From: Oxobacter pfennigii
GTDB lineage: Bacteria; Bacillota; Clostridia; Clostridiales; Oxobacteraceae
NCBI RefSeq assembly: GCF_001317355.1
Contig: NZ_LKET01000028.1
Span: forward strand, 124,001-188,000
Direction of reading: 5' to 3'
DNA length: 64,000 bases
Part shown: positions 29,632-37,613 of the stretch, piece after piece
Position numbering within the stretch: the first letter of the stretch is position 1
Layout of the letters: every line of letters starts with the position of its first letter
Position numbers and translations under genes: made by a program
Notes under the pieces: generated by a model
Told to the model about the DNA's origin: nothing
The model's input: only the letters and a program-made list of their open reading frames with translations
Database searches by the model: none

Positions 29632-29826
29632 ATGATCACAAAGGAAATGTCAATAACCGATGTAGTTGAAACATACCCCGAGACAGTTGAAGTATTCTTA
29701 AAGCATGGAATGCACTGTTTCGGCTGAATGGCTGCAAGGTTTGAAAATCTGGAGCAGGGTGCTCTGGCTCATGGAATTAATGTTGAAAAGTTAATGAAAG
29801 ATCTTAATGAAGCAGTTAAGCAATAA
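29632..29826 (+). CDS. DUF1858 / HCP-associated redox disulfide domain protein, probable selenoprotein (UGA read as Sec)
   Basis: From ATG 29632 (GGGGGTG box) the frame runs 31 codons, meets TGA at 29725-29727, then continues for 32 codons to TAA. Both halves match one small domain: MSITDVVETYPETVEVFLKHG, then HCFG-U-MAARFENLEQGALAHGI, then LMKDLNEAV. In this family the site is a CxxC redox pair (Cys-x-x-Cys), and the UGA stands exactly at the second Cys. A short G-loop hairpin follows at the distance expected of a bacterial SECIS. The product is 64 residues with Sec32. A nonsense mutation is the alternative, but the intact downstream half and the exact site argue against it. Confidence 0.82.
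29749..29767 (+). promoter_or_regulatory. Candidate bacterial SECIS hairpin
   Basis: An 8-bp stem (CTGGAGCA / TGCTCTGG, two wobbles) with a GGG loop. The loop starts 30 nt after the UGA, within the 16-37 nt range used by SelB. Confidence 0.65.
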
Positions 29827-29832
29827 AAGTGG

Positions 29833-29860
29833 AACGGGACATATGTCCCGTTTTATTTTA
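29833..29860. terminator. Rho-independent terminator after the DUF1858 gene
   Basis: Perfect palindrome ACGGGACATATGTCCCGT followed by TTTTATTTTA, seven bases after the TAA; it also touches the end of the convergent MocR gene. Confidence 0.9.
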
Positions 29861-31279
29861 TATAATTTCATTTATATTTTTAATGAGCACATTTACCCCT
29901 TTTTGTATCTTATCAATATCCGTTGAAGCATAGCTTAATCTGAAATATTCACTATGGAGTTTATCTGTATAGAATATGGAGCCTGGAGATATTATAAGAC
30001 CGCCTTTTAAACTGTAGGAATACAGTATGTTAGATGAAAGCTCTTTATTCAGCTTTAGCCATAAATGCATTCCGCCTTCAGGTTTAAAATAGCTTAAGAT
30101 ATCTGTATTTTTATCTAATATTTCCGTTATAACCTCATATCTCTCTTTAAATATTGCCCTCATCATATTAATATGGTTTATAAACATATCTTTTCTTATA
30201 AAAAGGTCAAAGACTCTTTGCATAAAGCCAGAGCTTGAAATATCGGTAAAATGCTTAACAGCAAGGGTTTTTTCTCTTAACTTTGAAGGTACTATTAAGA
30301 ATCCCAGCCTTATGCCCGGCATAAATATCTTTGAAAAGCTTTTAATAAAAATACATCTGTCGTAAGTATCCATGGATTTTAAGGTAACAGCTTTTTGCTG
30401 GCCGAAATAAAGTTCTGATAAATAATCATCTTCTATTATAAAAAAATCATATTTTTCGGCAAGCTGCAATAAATTCTCCTTTGTTTTAAAATCATAAGAA
30501 TAACCGGTGGGATTCTGAAAATTACTCATCATATATATAAATTTAGGCTGGGTGATTTTAAGAACTTTTATAAGCTCATCAATATCTATTCCCCTATCAC
30601 TTATGGGAATATCAATCATATTTGCTCCTCTTGATTTAAAGAGGGCAATGGCACCTGTATAGGTGGGGCGCTCGGTTATAATTATATCTCCGTAATCAAT
30701 CATAACCCTTGAAATTATGTCTATTCCCTGCTGTGCACCGGATATTATCTGTATATTATCTTCAGTACATCTTATTCCTTCATCATTCATATATTGGGCT
30801 ATGATCTGCCTTAATGGGGCATATCCTAAGGATTCAGTATATCCAAATGCCTGTCCACCGTCACGGTCTAATACTTCATTTACCACTTCTTTAAACCAGG
30901 ATGTAGGAAAAATACCCCCATCAGGCGTAGAACTTGAAAAATCAAGGGTTGGGGAAGGTTTAGAGACAATGGCTGACGGATTGATATTGAATTCTGTTCT
31001 GTTGTTTTCAATGTTAGAGATAGTTTTGCCCTTGTTGATTACATAAATGCCGCTGCCTTCTCTGCTATAAGCATAGCCGTTTGCTTCCAAAAGCTTGTAG
31101 GCATTTATTACAGTGCTGTTGTTTACATTTAAGTGTTGTCCCATCTTTCTTATAGATGGCAGTCTATAATTATCGGTTAAAGCTGAATTTTCAATGAGGC
31201 TTTTTAATTTCTTATATAACTGCAAATACATTGCTTCCTTTGAGTTTTTGTCCAAATATATCTGCAGATTGGTATCCAT
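29858..31279 (-). CDS. MocR-type GntR/aminotransferase-fold transcriptional regulator
   Basis: A 473-residue two-domain protein. The N-terminal GntR winged helix (about residues 12-80: LQLYKKLKSLI, RLPSIRKMGQHLNVN) is joined to a fold-type-I aminotransferase domain. The PLP lysine is in KSFSKIFMPGIRLGF. MocR proteins sense PLP or amino compounds; the target is often a divergent or neighbouring gene, and none here is obviously linked. Function beyond class is not assignable. Confidence 0.9.
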   Translation of the reverse strand: MDTNLQIYLDKNSKEAMYLQLYKKLKSLIENSALTDNYRLPSIRKMGQHLNVNNSTVINAYKLLEANGYAYSREGSGIYVINKGKTISNIENNRTEFNINPSAIVSKPSPTLDFSSSTPDGGIFPTSWFKEVVNEVLDRDGGQAFGYTESLGYAPLRQIIAQYMNDEGIRCTEDNIQIISGAQQGIDIISRVMIDYGDIIITERPTYTGAIALFKSRGANMIDIPISDRGIDIDELIKVLKITQPKFIYMMSNFQNPTGYSYDFKTKENLLQLAEKYDFFIIEDDYLSELYFGQQKAVTLKSMDTYDRCIFIKSFSKIFMPGIRLGFLIVPSKLREKTLAVKHFTDISSSGFMQRVFDLFIRKDMFINHINMMRAIFKERYEVITEILDKNTDILSYFKPEGGMHLWLKLNKELSSNILYSYSLKGGLIISPGSIFYTDKLHSEYFRLSYASTDIDKIQKGVNVLIKNINEII

Positions 31280-31311
31280 TCTTCTTTCCCCCTGAGTTTG
31301 TATATTTAATA

Positions 31312-31341
31312 TATATTGTCACCTTTAATCTAAATTGTCAA
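31312..31341 (-). promoter_or_regulatory. Candidate promoter of the MocR-type gene
   Basis: TTGACA at 31341-31336 with CAATAT/TATATT-type -10 candidates 17-21 bases downstream. TGACAATTTA and TGACAATATA form a direct repeat, the type of site MocR proteins bind. Confidence 0.4.
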
Positions 31342-31345
31342 TAAA

Positions 31346-31588
31346 TCATTTAAAGGTCTTTGTTATATTGACAATATCATCGTTATTGCAGGTAGGACAA
31401 GTAAATATGTGCTGACAAATATCCGGAGGCTCGCCATCTGCCAAATCCGTTATTCCGTAGCTTAAATAAGGACTGTAATTATCATAATAATCCTGCACCC
31501 TTCCCTCATCCTCCATTTTAGTGCCGCATTTTGAACAGTACCTTTGATAATTATTCAATCCGTTGCACAGTGGGCATAAATGCTCCAA
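31346..31588 (-). CDS. Small double zinc-ribbon protein
   Basis: An 80-residue protein with two CxxC pairs at the N-terminus (LCPLCNGL and YCSKCGTKM) and one near the C-terminus (FTCPTCNND). The middle is acidic and aromatic (QDYYDNYSPYLSYGITDL). The only in-frame start is a TTG at 31588 with a weak box, and a stop lies nine codons upstream. I recognise no named family; a metal-binding role is likely. Confidence 0.75.
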   Translation of the reverse strand: MEHLCPLCNGLNNYQRYCSKCGTKMEDEGRVQDYYDNYSPYLSYGITDLADGEPPDICQHIFTCPTCNNDDIVNITKTFK

Positions 31589-31656
31589 ATTTTCATCTTC
31601 TTTCTTTATTTTCCTTTAAGCATATAATACCCCAAAATCAATATTCAGAAACAAAA

Positions 31657-32112
31657 TCAGTCATGGGATTTTGGCAAAGTAGATAAAACAAGTTTGGTCG
31701 CAACCTCTAAGACATCCTCTGAAAGGTCGGTTATATCATATATCAAATTCAGTATTTTTTTTATCTCATGGGTTTTTGAAAAATTTATATTTGAAAGATT
31801 AAATGCAGCTACGGAGTAAAAGTCTGCTGCAGTAGCTAATGCGGTGAGAATGCCTATAACTGGACTGACTTCAACTTCTATTGCAAATCTCAAGGATGGA
31901 TTCAATCCCAGTCTTATTACCTGATCTCTTATATCATTGACTGCTGTTAAAACAGCAAGAATTCTTCCAAGTTCGCCTGTTATATTTACAATTGCTTCTT
32001 CTCCACCCACAGCCGCCGGAAACTCAGCTGCTAATTCCTCTTCGCCTATCAATGCAGGGATGTTCAAATCACGGTCTCCCGCCGGCTGAGGTATATCGTT
32101 AGGGCCGTCCAT
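31657..32112 (-). CDS. Uncharacterised helical protein
   Basis: A 151-residue protein with a strong GGGAGGTG box before ATG 32112. A Pro-rich, acidic N-terminus (DGPNDIPQPAGDRDLNIP) is followed by hydrophobic helices (GRILAVLTAVNDIRDQV; PVIGILTALATAADFYSVAAF; ILNLIYDITDLSEDVLEV). There is no signal peptide or clear motif. I do not recognise a family. Confidence 0.75.
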   Translation of the reverse strand: MDGPNDIPQPAGDRDLNIPALIGEEELAAEFPAAVGGEEAIVNITGELGRILAVLTAVNDIRDQVIRLGLNPSLRFAIEVEVSPVIGILTALATAADFYSVAAFNLSNINFSKTHEIKKILNLIYDITDLSEDVLEVATKLVLSTLPKSHD

Positions 32113-32216
32113 ATAGACACCTCCCTCTACATATAGCTATTCATTTTAATAATATTCCGGTGGCAATAAAAAATTACTTAATTTATAAACCGTCAAGTAA
32201 ATATATAAACGAAAAT

Positions 32217-32243
32217 AAAAAGGCATGCTTAAACATGCCTTTA
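32217..32243 (-). terminator. Terminator of lemA-TPM operon
   Basis: AAAGGCATGTTTAAGCATGCCTTT hairpin followed on the minus strand by TTATTTTCG, overlapping the end of the TPM gene. Confidence 0.85.
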
Positions 32244-33029
32244 CCATCTTCCTGTTGAGCCTCCGCCGCTTGAGCGTCCTCCTCCAAAGCCGCCAAAACC
32301 TCCGCCGGAACGTCCGCCACCGCCGAAGCCTCCGCCTCCTCCACGGAATCTGGAGCTTGCAAGGATATAGAAAATAAGTCTTATAATCCTGAATTTTAAA
32401 AACAGACCATCAAAAGCAAAAAATAATATAATTGCTATTATTGCCGGCAGATTTGAAGTCCTGGGACTTGGAACATTTCTTTCTTCAACCTCATAATCCC
32501 TAGATAAGGAAACTCCGTATTCTTCTGCCACCCTGCTGCATATTTCATAATACCCCTTTAACAAACCGTTGTCATAATCACCTTCCATAAAATAGGGTAT
32601 TATTATTTCGTCTGTTATCCTGTGGGAGATAGCATCGGGGATTCTGCCTTCTAAACCATCTCCCACTTCTGTTCTGATAGCTCTGTCCTCAGGGTCCATA
32701 TTCACTAGGATTAATAATCCGTTATTTAATTTTGCATCCCCAATACCCCATGCTCTGAATAATTCATTAGCATATTCTTCGATGGTTATATCGGCAGGTA
32801 GCTTATCCATTGTTACGACTACTATCTGAGCGTTTGTCTTATTATCAAGCTCCTGCCCCATTAAAAATATATTCTGCTCTGTTTCATTGCTCAAAATATT
32901 GGCATAATCATTTACATATCCGTATTCGGTAGGCTTCGGAAACGTAAGGGAGCTTTGGGCTTTTGCCGCAAGTGGCAGTATAAATATCAGTATACTTAAG
33001 GACAACAATACCCTTTTTATTTTTAACAT
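32241..33029 (-). CDS. TPM-domain (YgcG-like) membrane protein
   Basis: A 262-residue protein: signal peptide (first ~24 residues), an extracytoplasmic TPM domain (YVNDYANILSN...QLDNKTNAQIVVVTMD; ELFRAWGIGD; NNGLLILV; TEVGDGLEG), one membrane helix (about 195-220), and a C-terminal Gly/Ser/Phe-rich tail ending in STGRW. TPM domains appear in envelope and photosystem maintenance proteins. It lies 13 bp after lemA, the usual pairing. Confidence 0.92.
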   Translation of the reverse strand: MLKIKRVLLSLSILIFILPLAAKAQSSLTFPKPTEYGYVNDYANILSNETEQNIFLMGQELDNKTNAQIVVVTMDKLPADITIEEYANELFRAWGIGDAKLNNGLLILVNMDPEDRAIRTEVGDGLEGRIPDAISHRITDEIIIPYFMEGDYDNGLLKGYYEICSRVAEEYGVSLSRDYEVEERNVPSPRTSNLPAIIAIILFFAFDGLFLKFRIIRLIFYILASSRFRGGGGGFGGGGRSGGGFGGFGGGRSSGGGSTGRW

Positions 33030-33042
33030 TTAAATCTTCCCC

Positions 33043-33606
33043 TTAGAAATTTACTTCAGGAACATTTTGACTCTGAGGTGAAGCTTCAAAATAAGGCAAT
33101 TCTTTATAACCGAAAATGTTTGCGATTATAACTGTAGGAAATCTTTTAATGCTTGTGTTGTAATCCTGAACAGCCGTATTATAATCCTTTCTTGCAACGG
33201 TAATCCTGTTTTCGGTGCCTTCTAACTGAGCCTGCAAATCTCTGAAGTTGGCGTTAGCCTTTAAATCAGGATAGTTTTCAACAACTACCAAAAGCCTTGA
33301 TAAAGCTGAGTTTAACTCGTCGTTGGCATTCAACGCCTCCTGAGTGCTTGCTGCACCGGCAAGCTTGCTTCTTGCATCAGCAACACTTTGTATAACTTCG
33401 CTTTCATGGGCTGCATATCCTTTAACTGTGTTAACAAGATTAGGTATTAAATCTGCCCTTCTCTGAAGCTGTGTTTGTATATTGCTTTGCTGTGTTTTTG
33501 CTTCTTCACTTTTACTGACCAATCCATTATATGTTCCTGCTATCCACATTCCCAGGACAGCAATTATTGCGATTATTACTACTATGGGCATAAATTTTGA
33601 CTTCAT
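33043..33606 (-). CDS. lemA: LemA family membrane protein
   Basis: A 187-residue LemA. One N-terminal membrane helix (residues 6-27), then a long helical domain with NGLVSKSEEAKTQQSNIQTQ, LQRRADLIPNLVNTVKGYA and YPDLKANANFRDLQ, all family marks. LemA proteins often pair with TPM or DUF2207 proteins in the envelope. GGAGGTAAA precedes ATG 33606. A second, foreign LemA is found at the right edge of the window. Confidence 0.95.
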   Translation of the reverse strand: MKSKFMPIVVIIAIIAVLGMWIAGTYNGLVSKSEEAKTQQSNIQTQLQRRADLIPNLVNTVKGYAAHESEVIQSVADARSKLAGAASTQEALNANDELNSALSRLLVVVENYPDLKANANFRDLQAQLEGTENRITVARKDYNTAVQDYNTSIKRFPTVIIANIFGYKELPYFEASPQSQNVPEVNF

Positions 33607-33776
33607 TTTTTTACCTCCTCATATACTTATGACCAAAATACTTTATAAAATTTATTTCGTAAATTCCACGTTGAAATCATTATAGCATTCATTTATTAAC
33701 AGGCTATAAACTGCTGATTAATAATTGATAATTAAGATGTCCATTCTAATATATGAAATTTTCGTGATAAATATCA

Positions 33777-35072
33777 TTATTGGCGGCTGAGAATATTTTC
33801 CACGGACTTTTTAACACTGTTCAATATATCTTTTTCATTCATGGTTTTGACAACATAATCTTCCATGACTGTTTTTCCGTTTACTATAACGGTTTTTACA
33901 TCCTTGCCCGAACCGCTGTATACTATGTTGGCACATACGTCAAATATTGGCACCATATGAGGTTTGTTTAAATCAATCAATACTATGTCAGCCTTCATTC
34001 CTACATCCAGTTTGCCTATTTCCTTCTCCAAACCCAACGCTTTTGCGCCGTTTACAGTTGCCATCTCTAATGTTTCGTAAGGAGATAATGCCGTTGCATC
34101 ACTGGTGGAGAGCTTTTGAAGATAAGAAGCCGTCTGCATTTCCTCTATCATATCAAGATTATTGTTGCTGGAGGCACCGTCAGTCCCTAAAGACACATTT
34201 ATGCCTAAAGCAAGCATTTTTGATACAGGAGATATACCGCTTGAAAGCTTCATATTGCTCTGAGGGCAATGAGCAGCAGTAACATTGTATTTTTTTAGTA
34301 TTTCCATATCCTTGTCGCTTATATGAACGCAATGGGCTGCAATTACTTTATTTTCAAATATGCCTGTTTGCTCAAGAAATTCAACAGGTGAGCATCCGTA
34401 AGTTTTATTGATGGTTTCAACCTCATCAAGAGTTTCGGCTATATGTATATGCAATCCGCAGTTCATTTCCTTTGCAGCCTTTGCGCTTTGTTCCAATGAT
34501 TCTCTTGTACATGTATAAGGCGCGTGAGGAGCAAGCATATTAATTATTCTTCCGTCAAAGCTTCCGTTGTTTCTTTTATAAAAAGCTTTGAATCTTTCAA
34601 TTCGTTGCTGCCAGTCGTCTCCTATAACAGGTGTGCATATGATGCCTCTTATTCCCGATTGACCTACTGCTTTGCAGATATCATCCTCAAAATAATACAT
34701 ATCAAGAAAACATGTTGTTCCGCTCTTTATCATCTCCAATGCCGCCAGTTCGGCGCCAATGTATATATCCTCAGCATCTAGCTTGGCTTCAAAAGGCCAG
34801 ATTTTTTCATTAAGCCATTTCATGAGGGGCAAGCCTTCACCATAACCCCTTAACAATGTCATTGAGCAATGGGTGTGAGTATTTATAAGCCCGGGGATAG
34901 CTGCAGTACCCTCCCCGTCTATGATGTTAAGCTTTTCATCTTTTAAATCTTTATATTCTCCTTCTCCTATTTTGGAAATTTTGTCCTCCTCAATGAGTAT
35001 ATATCCCTTTTTTATTATTTCATTTTCATTTGTCATTTTTATAATGCAGCAATCCTTTATCAATGTCTTCAT
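33777..35072 (-). CDS. mtaD: Amidohydrolase; 5-methylthioadenosine/S-adenosylhomocysteine deaminase type
   Basis: A 431-residue amidohydrolase-superfamily protein with the metal motif NTHTHCSMTLLRG, HAPYTC, HIAETLDE, AAHCVH and GTDGASSNN, in the order of MtaD/SsnA-type deaminases. Most likely it deaminates MTA, SAH or adenosine; exact substrate is not certain. ATG 35072 follows GGAG. It is monocistronic. Confidence 0.88.
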   Translation of the reverse strand: MKTLIKDCCIIKMTNENEIIKKGYILIEEDKISKIGEGEYKDLKDEKLNIIDGEGTAAIPGLINTHTHCSMTLLRGYGEGLPLMKWLNEKIWPFEAKLDAEDIYIGAELAALEMIKSGTTCFLDMYYFEDDICKAVGQSGIRGIICTPVIGDDWQQRIERFKAFYKRNNGSFDGRIINMLAPHAPYTCTRESLEQSAKAAKEMNCGLHIHIAETLDEVETINKTYGCSPVEFLEQTGIFENKVIAAHCVHISDKDMEILKKYNVTAAHCPQSNMKLSSGISPVSKMLALGINVSLGTDGASSNNNLDMIEEMQTASYLQKLSTSDATALSPYETLEMATVNGAKALGLEKEIGKLDVGMKADIVLIDLNKPHMVPIFDVCANIVYSGSGKDVKTVIVNGKTVMEDYVVKTMNEKDILNSVKKSVENILSRQ

Positions 35073-35254
35073 ATTACCAACTCCTCGTATATCATTTTAT
35101 TTATAGAAAAATTTCCATTAATAATTAATATTATAACAAATATTAAAAGGCTTAGTAGTAATATTAGAAATAATAAAGGCACACAGACGGAACTTATTCA
35201 TAATATAGAATAGAAGAGTACATATAACCGCTCTCATATTTAGGGGGGAAGTCT

Positions 35255-35593
35255 ATGAACCTTGGAGCACTATTTGCAGATAATAATACAAATAACAATA
35301 ATACCGGGATTTTTGGTAATAACCGTACTATATGGATTATGTTACTTATAGCTTTAGTGGTTTTCGGATTTGGAAATGGATTAAAGGGAGATGGCGCCTT
35401 TGGAGGCGGTGCTCCTTTTGCCTATGAGGAATATGAAGGATACAGAAATGAAAGCAGAAAAGAGAAAAAAAGAAAAAAGAAACACCGCAAACACAGAGAT
35501 GAAAGAGAATATGAAGAAGCATACCAGAATGATCAGAGTCAGGCACCCTTTATACCGCCTTTTAATCTGGATGACAGTACACCTTTACAGTAA
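35255..35593 (+). CDS. Uncharacterised small membrane protein with Lys-rich tail
   Basis: A 112-residue protein with an AGGGGGG box. Asn-rich N-terminus (NNTNNNNTG), one membrane helix (TIWIMLLIALVVFGFG, about residues 25-40), a Gly-rich turn and then a dense basic run (RKEKKRKKKHRKHRDER) with an acidic tail. No family is recognised. The single helix plus charged tail suggests a membrane-tethered binding protein. Confidence 0.75.
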   Translation: MNLGALFADNNTNNNNTGIFGNNRTIWIMLLIALVVFGFGNGLKGDGAFGGGAPFAYEEYEGYRNESRKEKKRKKKHRKHRDEREYEEAYQNDQSQAPFIPPFNLDDSTPLQ

Positions 35594-35600
35594 CAATAAT

Positions 35601-35630
35601 GAGCAGCATGGGCTGCTCTTTTTGTTTTAT
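35601..35630 (+). terminator. Rho-independent terminator
   Basis: GAGCAGC-ATGG-GCTGCTC stem followed by TTTTTGTTTT, just after the preceding gene. Confidence 0.9.
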
Positions 35631-35700
35631 ATAAAATACATAAGGAAAACTTATTTGAATAACATTATAATATAAGTAGGTTTTTAAGGAGTGTGAAATT

Positions 35701-36177
35701 ATGATTCTTGTAAGTTCCTGTCTATTAGGCTTGGATACAAAATATAACGGCACGTCAAATTGCAATGACCTTTTATTAAAATACAGCCATCTTGAAAAAT
35801 ATATCCCCATATGTCCGGAGCAGTTAGGCGGCCTGCCTACGCCTAGAGAAGCAGCGGAAATAAAAGCCGGGACCGGCGAGGATGTAATAAAAGGTCATGC
35901 AAAAGTAATAACTGTAAAAGGCGAAGACTGTACATATTATTTTGTAAAAGGTGCAAAAGAGGTTTTAAAGCTTGCCAAGATGCTGCCCGTTTCAGCTGCT
36001 ATACTAAAAGAAAAAAGCCCATCCTGCGGTTGCAATGAAATATATGACGGCACCTTCGCCAATTCTTTAATAAGAGGTGCGGGGGTTACTGCCGAGCTAT
36101 TAAGACAAAACGGAATCAGAGTATACAGCGAAAATGAAGTTACTGATAAACTGCTGCAAAGCCTTCTTTGTCTTTAA
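35701..36177 (+). CDS. DUF523 family protein
   Basis: A 158-residue protein with family marks VSSCLLGLDTKYNG, CPEQLGGLPTPREAAEI and KEKSPSCGCNEIYDG. The conserved Cys residues suggest a metal or FeS site. An AAGGAG box precedes ATG 35701. Some relatives are fused to DUF1722 and linked to DNA photolyase genes. The physiological role is unknown. Confidence 0.93.
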   Translation: MILVSSCLLGLDTKYNGTSNCNDLLLKYSHLEKYIPICPEQLGGLPTPREAAEIKAGTGEDVIKGHAKVITVKGEDCTYYFVKGAKEVLKLAKMLPVSAAILKEKSPSCGCNEIYDGTFANSLIRGAGVTAELLRQNGIRVYSENEVTDKLLQSLLCL

Positions 36178-36180
36178 AGC

Positions 36181-37266
36181 TTATTCACTGAATGTATTGG
36201 TTTCTGCATCAACAAGAGGTTTTAGCTTGCTTACTGCCTCTTTATAGCGAGGCTCATTTTTTAACGTATCATATCCTTCTCCTTCAAGTATACTTTGTGC
36301 CAGAACTTTTTTGATATAGGATAAATCATTTGGATACCCATTTAATTTATCAAAAACTGGGTTATTCGAATAATCATAGCTTAATTCAAGAATGCTTTTT
36401 ACATGCTCTTCAAAATAATGAAGGGCATTTTCTATATCTCCTTTTAGAGATAAAATTTTGATCATATAATAATACGCGGCACCTTCTTTAACATCAAACA
36501 ATTTTGTCATCTCAAAATTTATTTTTGCAAGTAAATAGGCCTTATCTATATTCTCCTCTTCATGGGCGTAGGCGCATAGTATATCCAGGGATTGACTTAT
36601 TCTTGATAAATTGCGCTTTATCATTTCCTGTGTCAATTTGATAGCTTCATCTTTTTTATTACGCAAAGCATATATTGATGCAGAAAGCATGTCTGTATCG
36701 ATTTTTTCTTTTGGCAAGCGTTCCAATAACTTTTCTGCCTTATCGAGTTCGTCTAAAACGGTATAATAAACTATCAAAATAGTGGTTGCGGTATAGGTAT
36801 ACTTCTGATTTCCGCTGTTTAATACGTCTTCATAAATTTCAGCTGCCTTTTTGTAATACATTTTAATTTTTTCTTTATTACGGTCTTCTTTTAATAGCAT
36901 AAAACTTTGAAATAAACCGCCGATATTAAATTTTAAAGCAATGCTGTTAGGGTATTCCTGAATAACCTTTTGACAAAATTCCCATCCTGCATTAAACCCT
37001 TGAGACTCATAAATATGCAAAGCCTTTTTCCTGAGCTCATTCACTTTTTCTTCTGAAAGTACTTTCTCATAGGAAAGCAATTCATTAACTGATATATTCA
37101 GTGCTCTTGCTATGGGTGAAAGCAATGTTATATCGGGATATGTGCTACCAGTCTCCCATTTGCTTACCGCTGGGGTGGATACCCCTACAGCATTTGCAAG
37201 CTGCTCCTGAGTCCATCCCTTTTCTTTGCGTTTTTCTATAATTATTTCACCTATATTTAATTCCAT
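36181..37266 (-). CDS. XRE helix-turn-helix regulator with TPR-like C-terminal domain
   Basis: A 361-residue protein. The N-terminal HTH is clear (KGWTQEQLANAVGVSTPAVSKWETGSTYPDI). From about residue 75 on there are repeated helical pairs (AWEFCQKVIQEYPNSIALKFNIG; KKAAEIYEDVLNSGNQKY; EKAEKLLERLPKE) typical of tetratricopeptide repeats. This resembles peptide-responsive or stress-sensing Firmicute regulators. No signal peptide gene is visible nearby. Confidence 0.88.
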   Translation of the reverse strand: MELNIGEIIIEKRKEKGWTQEQLANAVGVSTPAVSKWETGSTYPDITLLSPIARALNISVNELLSYEKVLSEEKVNELRKKALHIYESQGFNAGWEFCQKVIQEYPNSIALKFNIGGLFQSFMLLKEDRNKEKIKMYYKKAAEIYEDVLNSGNQKYTYTATTILIVYYTVLDELDKAEKLLERLPKEKIDTDMLSASIYALRNKKDEAIKLTQEMIKRNLSRISQSLDILCAYAHEEENIDKAYLLAKINFEMTKLFDVKEGAAYYYMIKILSLKGDIENALHYFEEHVKSILELSYDYSNNPVFDKLNGYPNDLSYIKKVLAQSILEGEGYDTLKNEPRYKEAVSKLKPLVDAETNTFSE

Positions 37267-37407
37267 ATAATCAACTCTCCTGCCGTAGAATAAATAAAAA
37301 GCTTAAATCTGTTTTTATTGTAATTGTTTAATAAAATAAAGACAATGGAGGCTTGTTTAACTCATAGGCATTTTTACTTAACCGTTAAGAAATATCATCC
37401 AAAAATT

Positions 37408-37431
37408 ATACCCTGACATAAGCCAGGGTAT
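37408..37431 (-). terminator. Terminator of the methyltransferase operon
   Basis: Perfect 8-bp stem ATACCCTG/CAGGGTAT with an 8-base loop; minus-strand sequence continues ATAATTTTT. Confidence 0.7.
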
Positions 37432-37449
37432 AAAAATATTGATTTAATT

Positions 37450-37593
37450 TTATAGGTGATAAGATAAAAATCTGAAAATTTCTTTTTCTATATCCATGAA
37501 TATATCCAAAAGATATACCTGGTCATCTTCAGACAGATTATACTTTTCAATCAATTCTTCTCTTGAAAGAACAGAACCATATTTCTTTTCCAT
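37450..37593 (-). CDS. 47-residue acidic helical protein, companion of the corrinoid methyltransferase
   Basis: ATG 37593 lies after AAAGGATG, 20 bp downstream of the methyltransferase stop and before a terminator. The peptide contains a helical acidic stretch (SREELIEKYNLSEDDQVYLLDIFMDIEKEIF). It is not recognised, but RBS, spacing and shared terminator make it a likely third gene of the operon. Confidence 0.65.
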   Translation of the reverse strand: MEKKYGSVLSREELIEKYNLSEDDQVYLLDIFMDIEKEIFRFLSYHL

Positions 37594-37613
37594 AGATTTC
37601 ATCCTTTCCTACA

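Noticed and set aside
29725-29727. TGA as a simple nonsense mutation in the DUF1858 gene
   Set aside because: It falls exactly on a redox Cys position, downstream codons remain conserved and a SECIS-like hairpin follows. It is not fully excluded.
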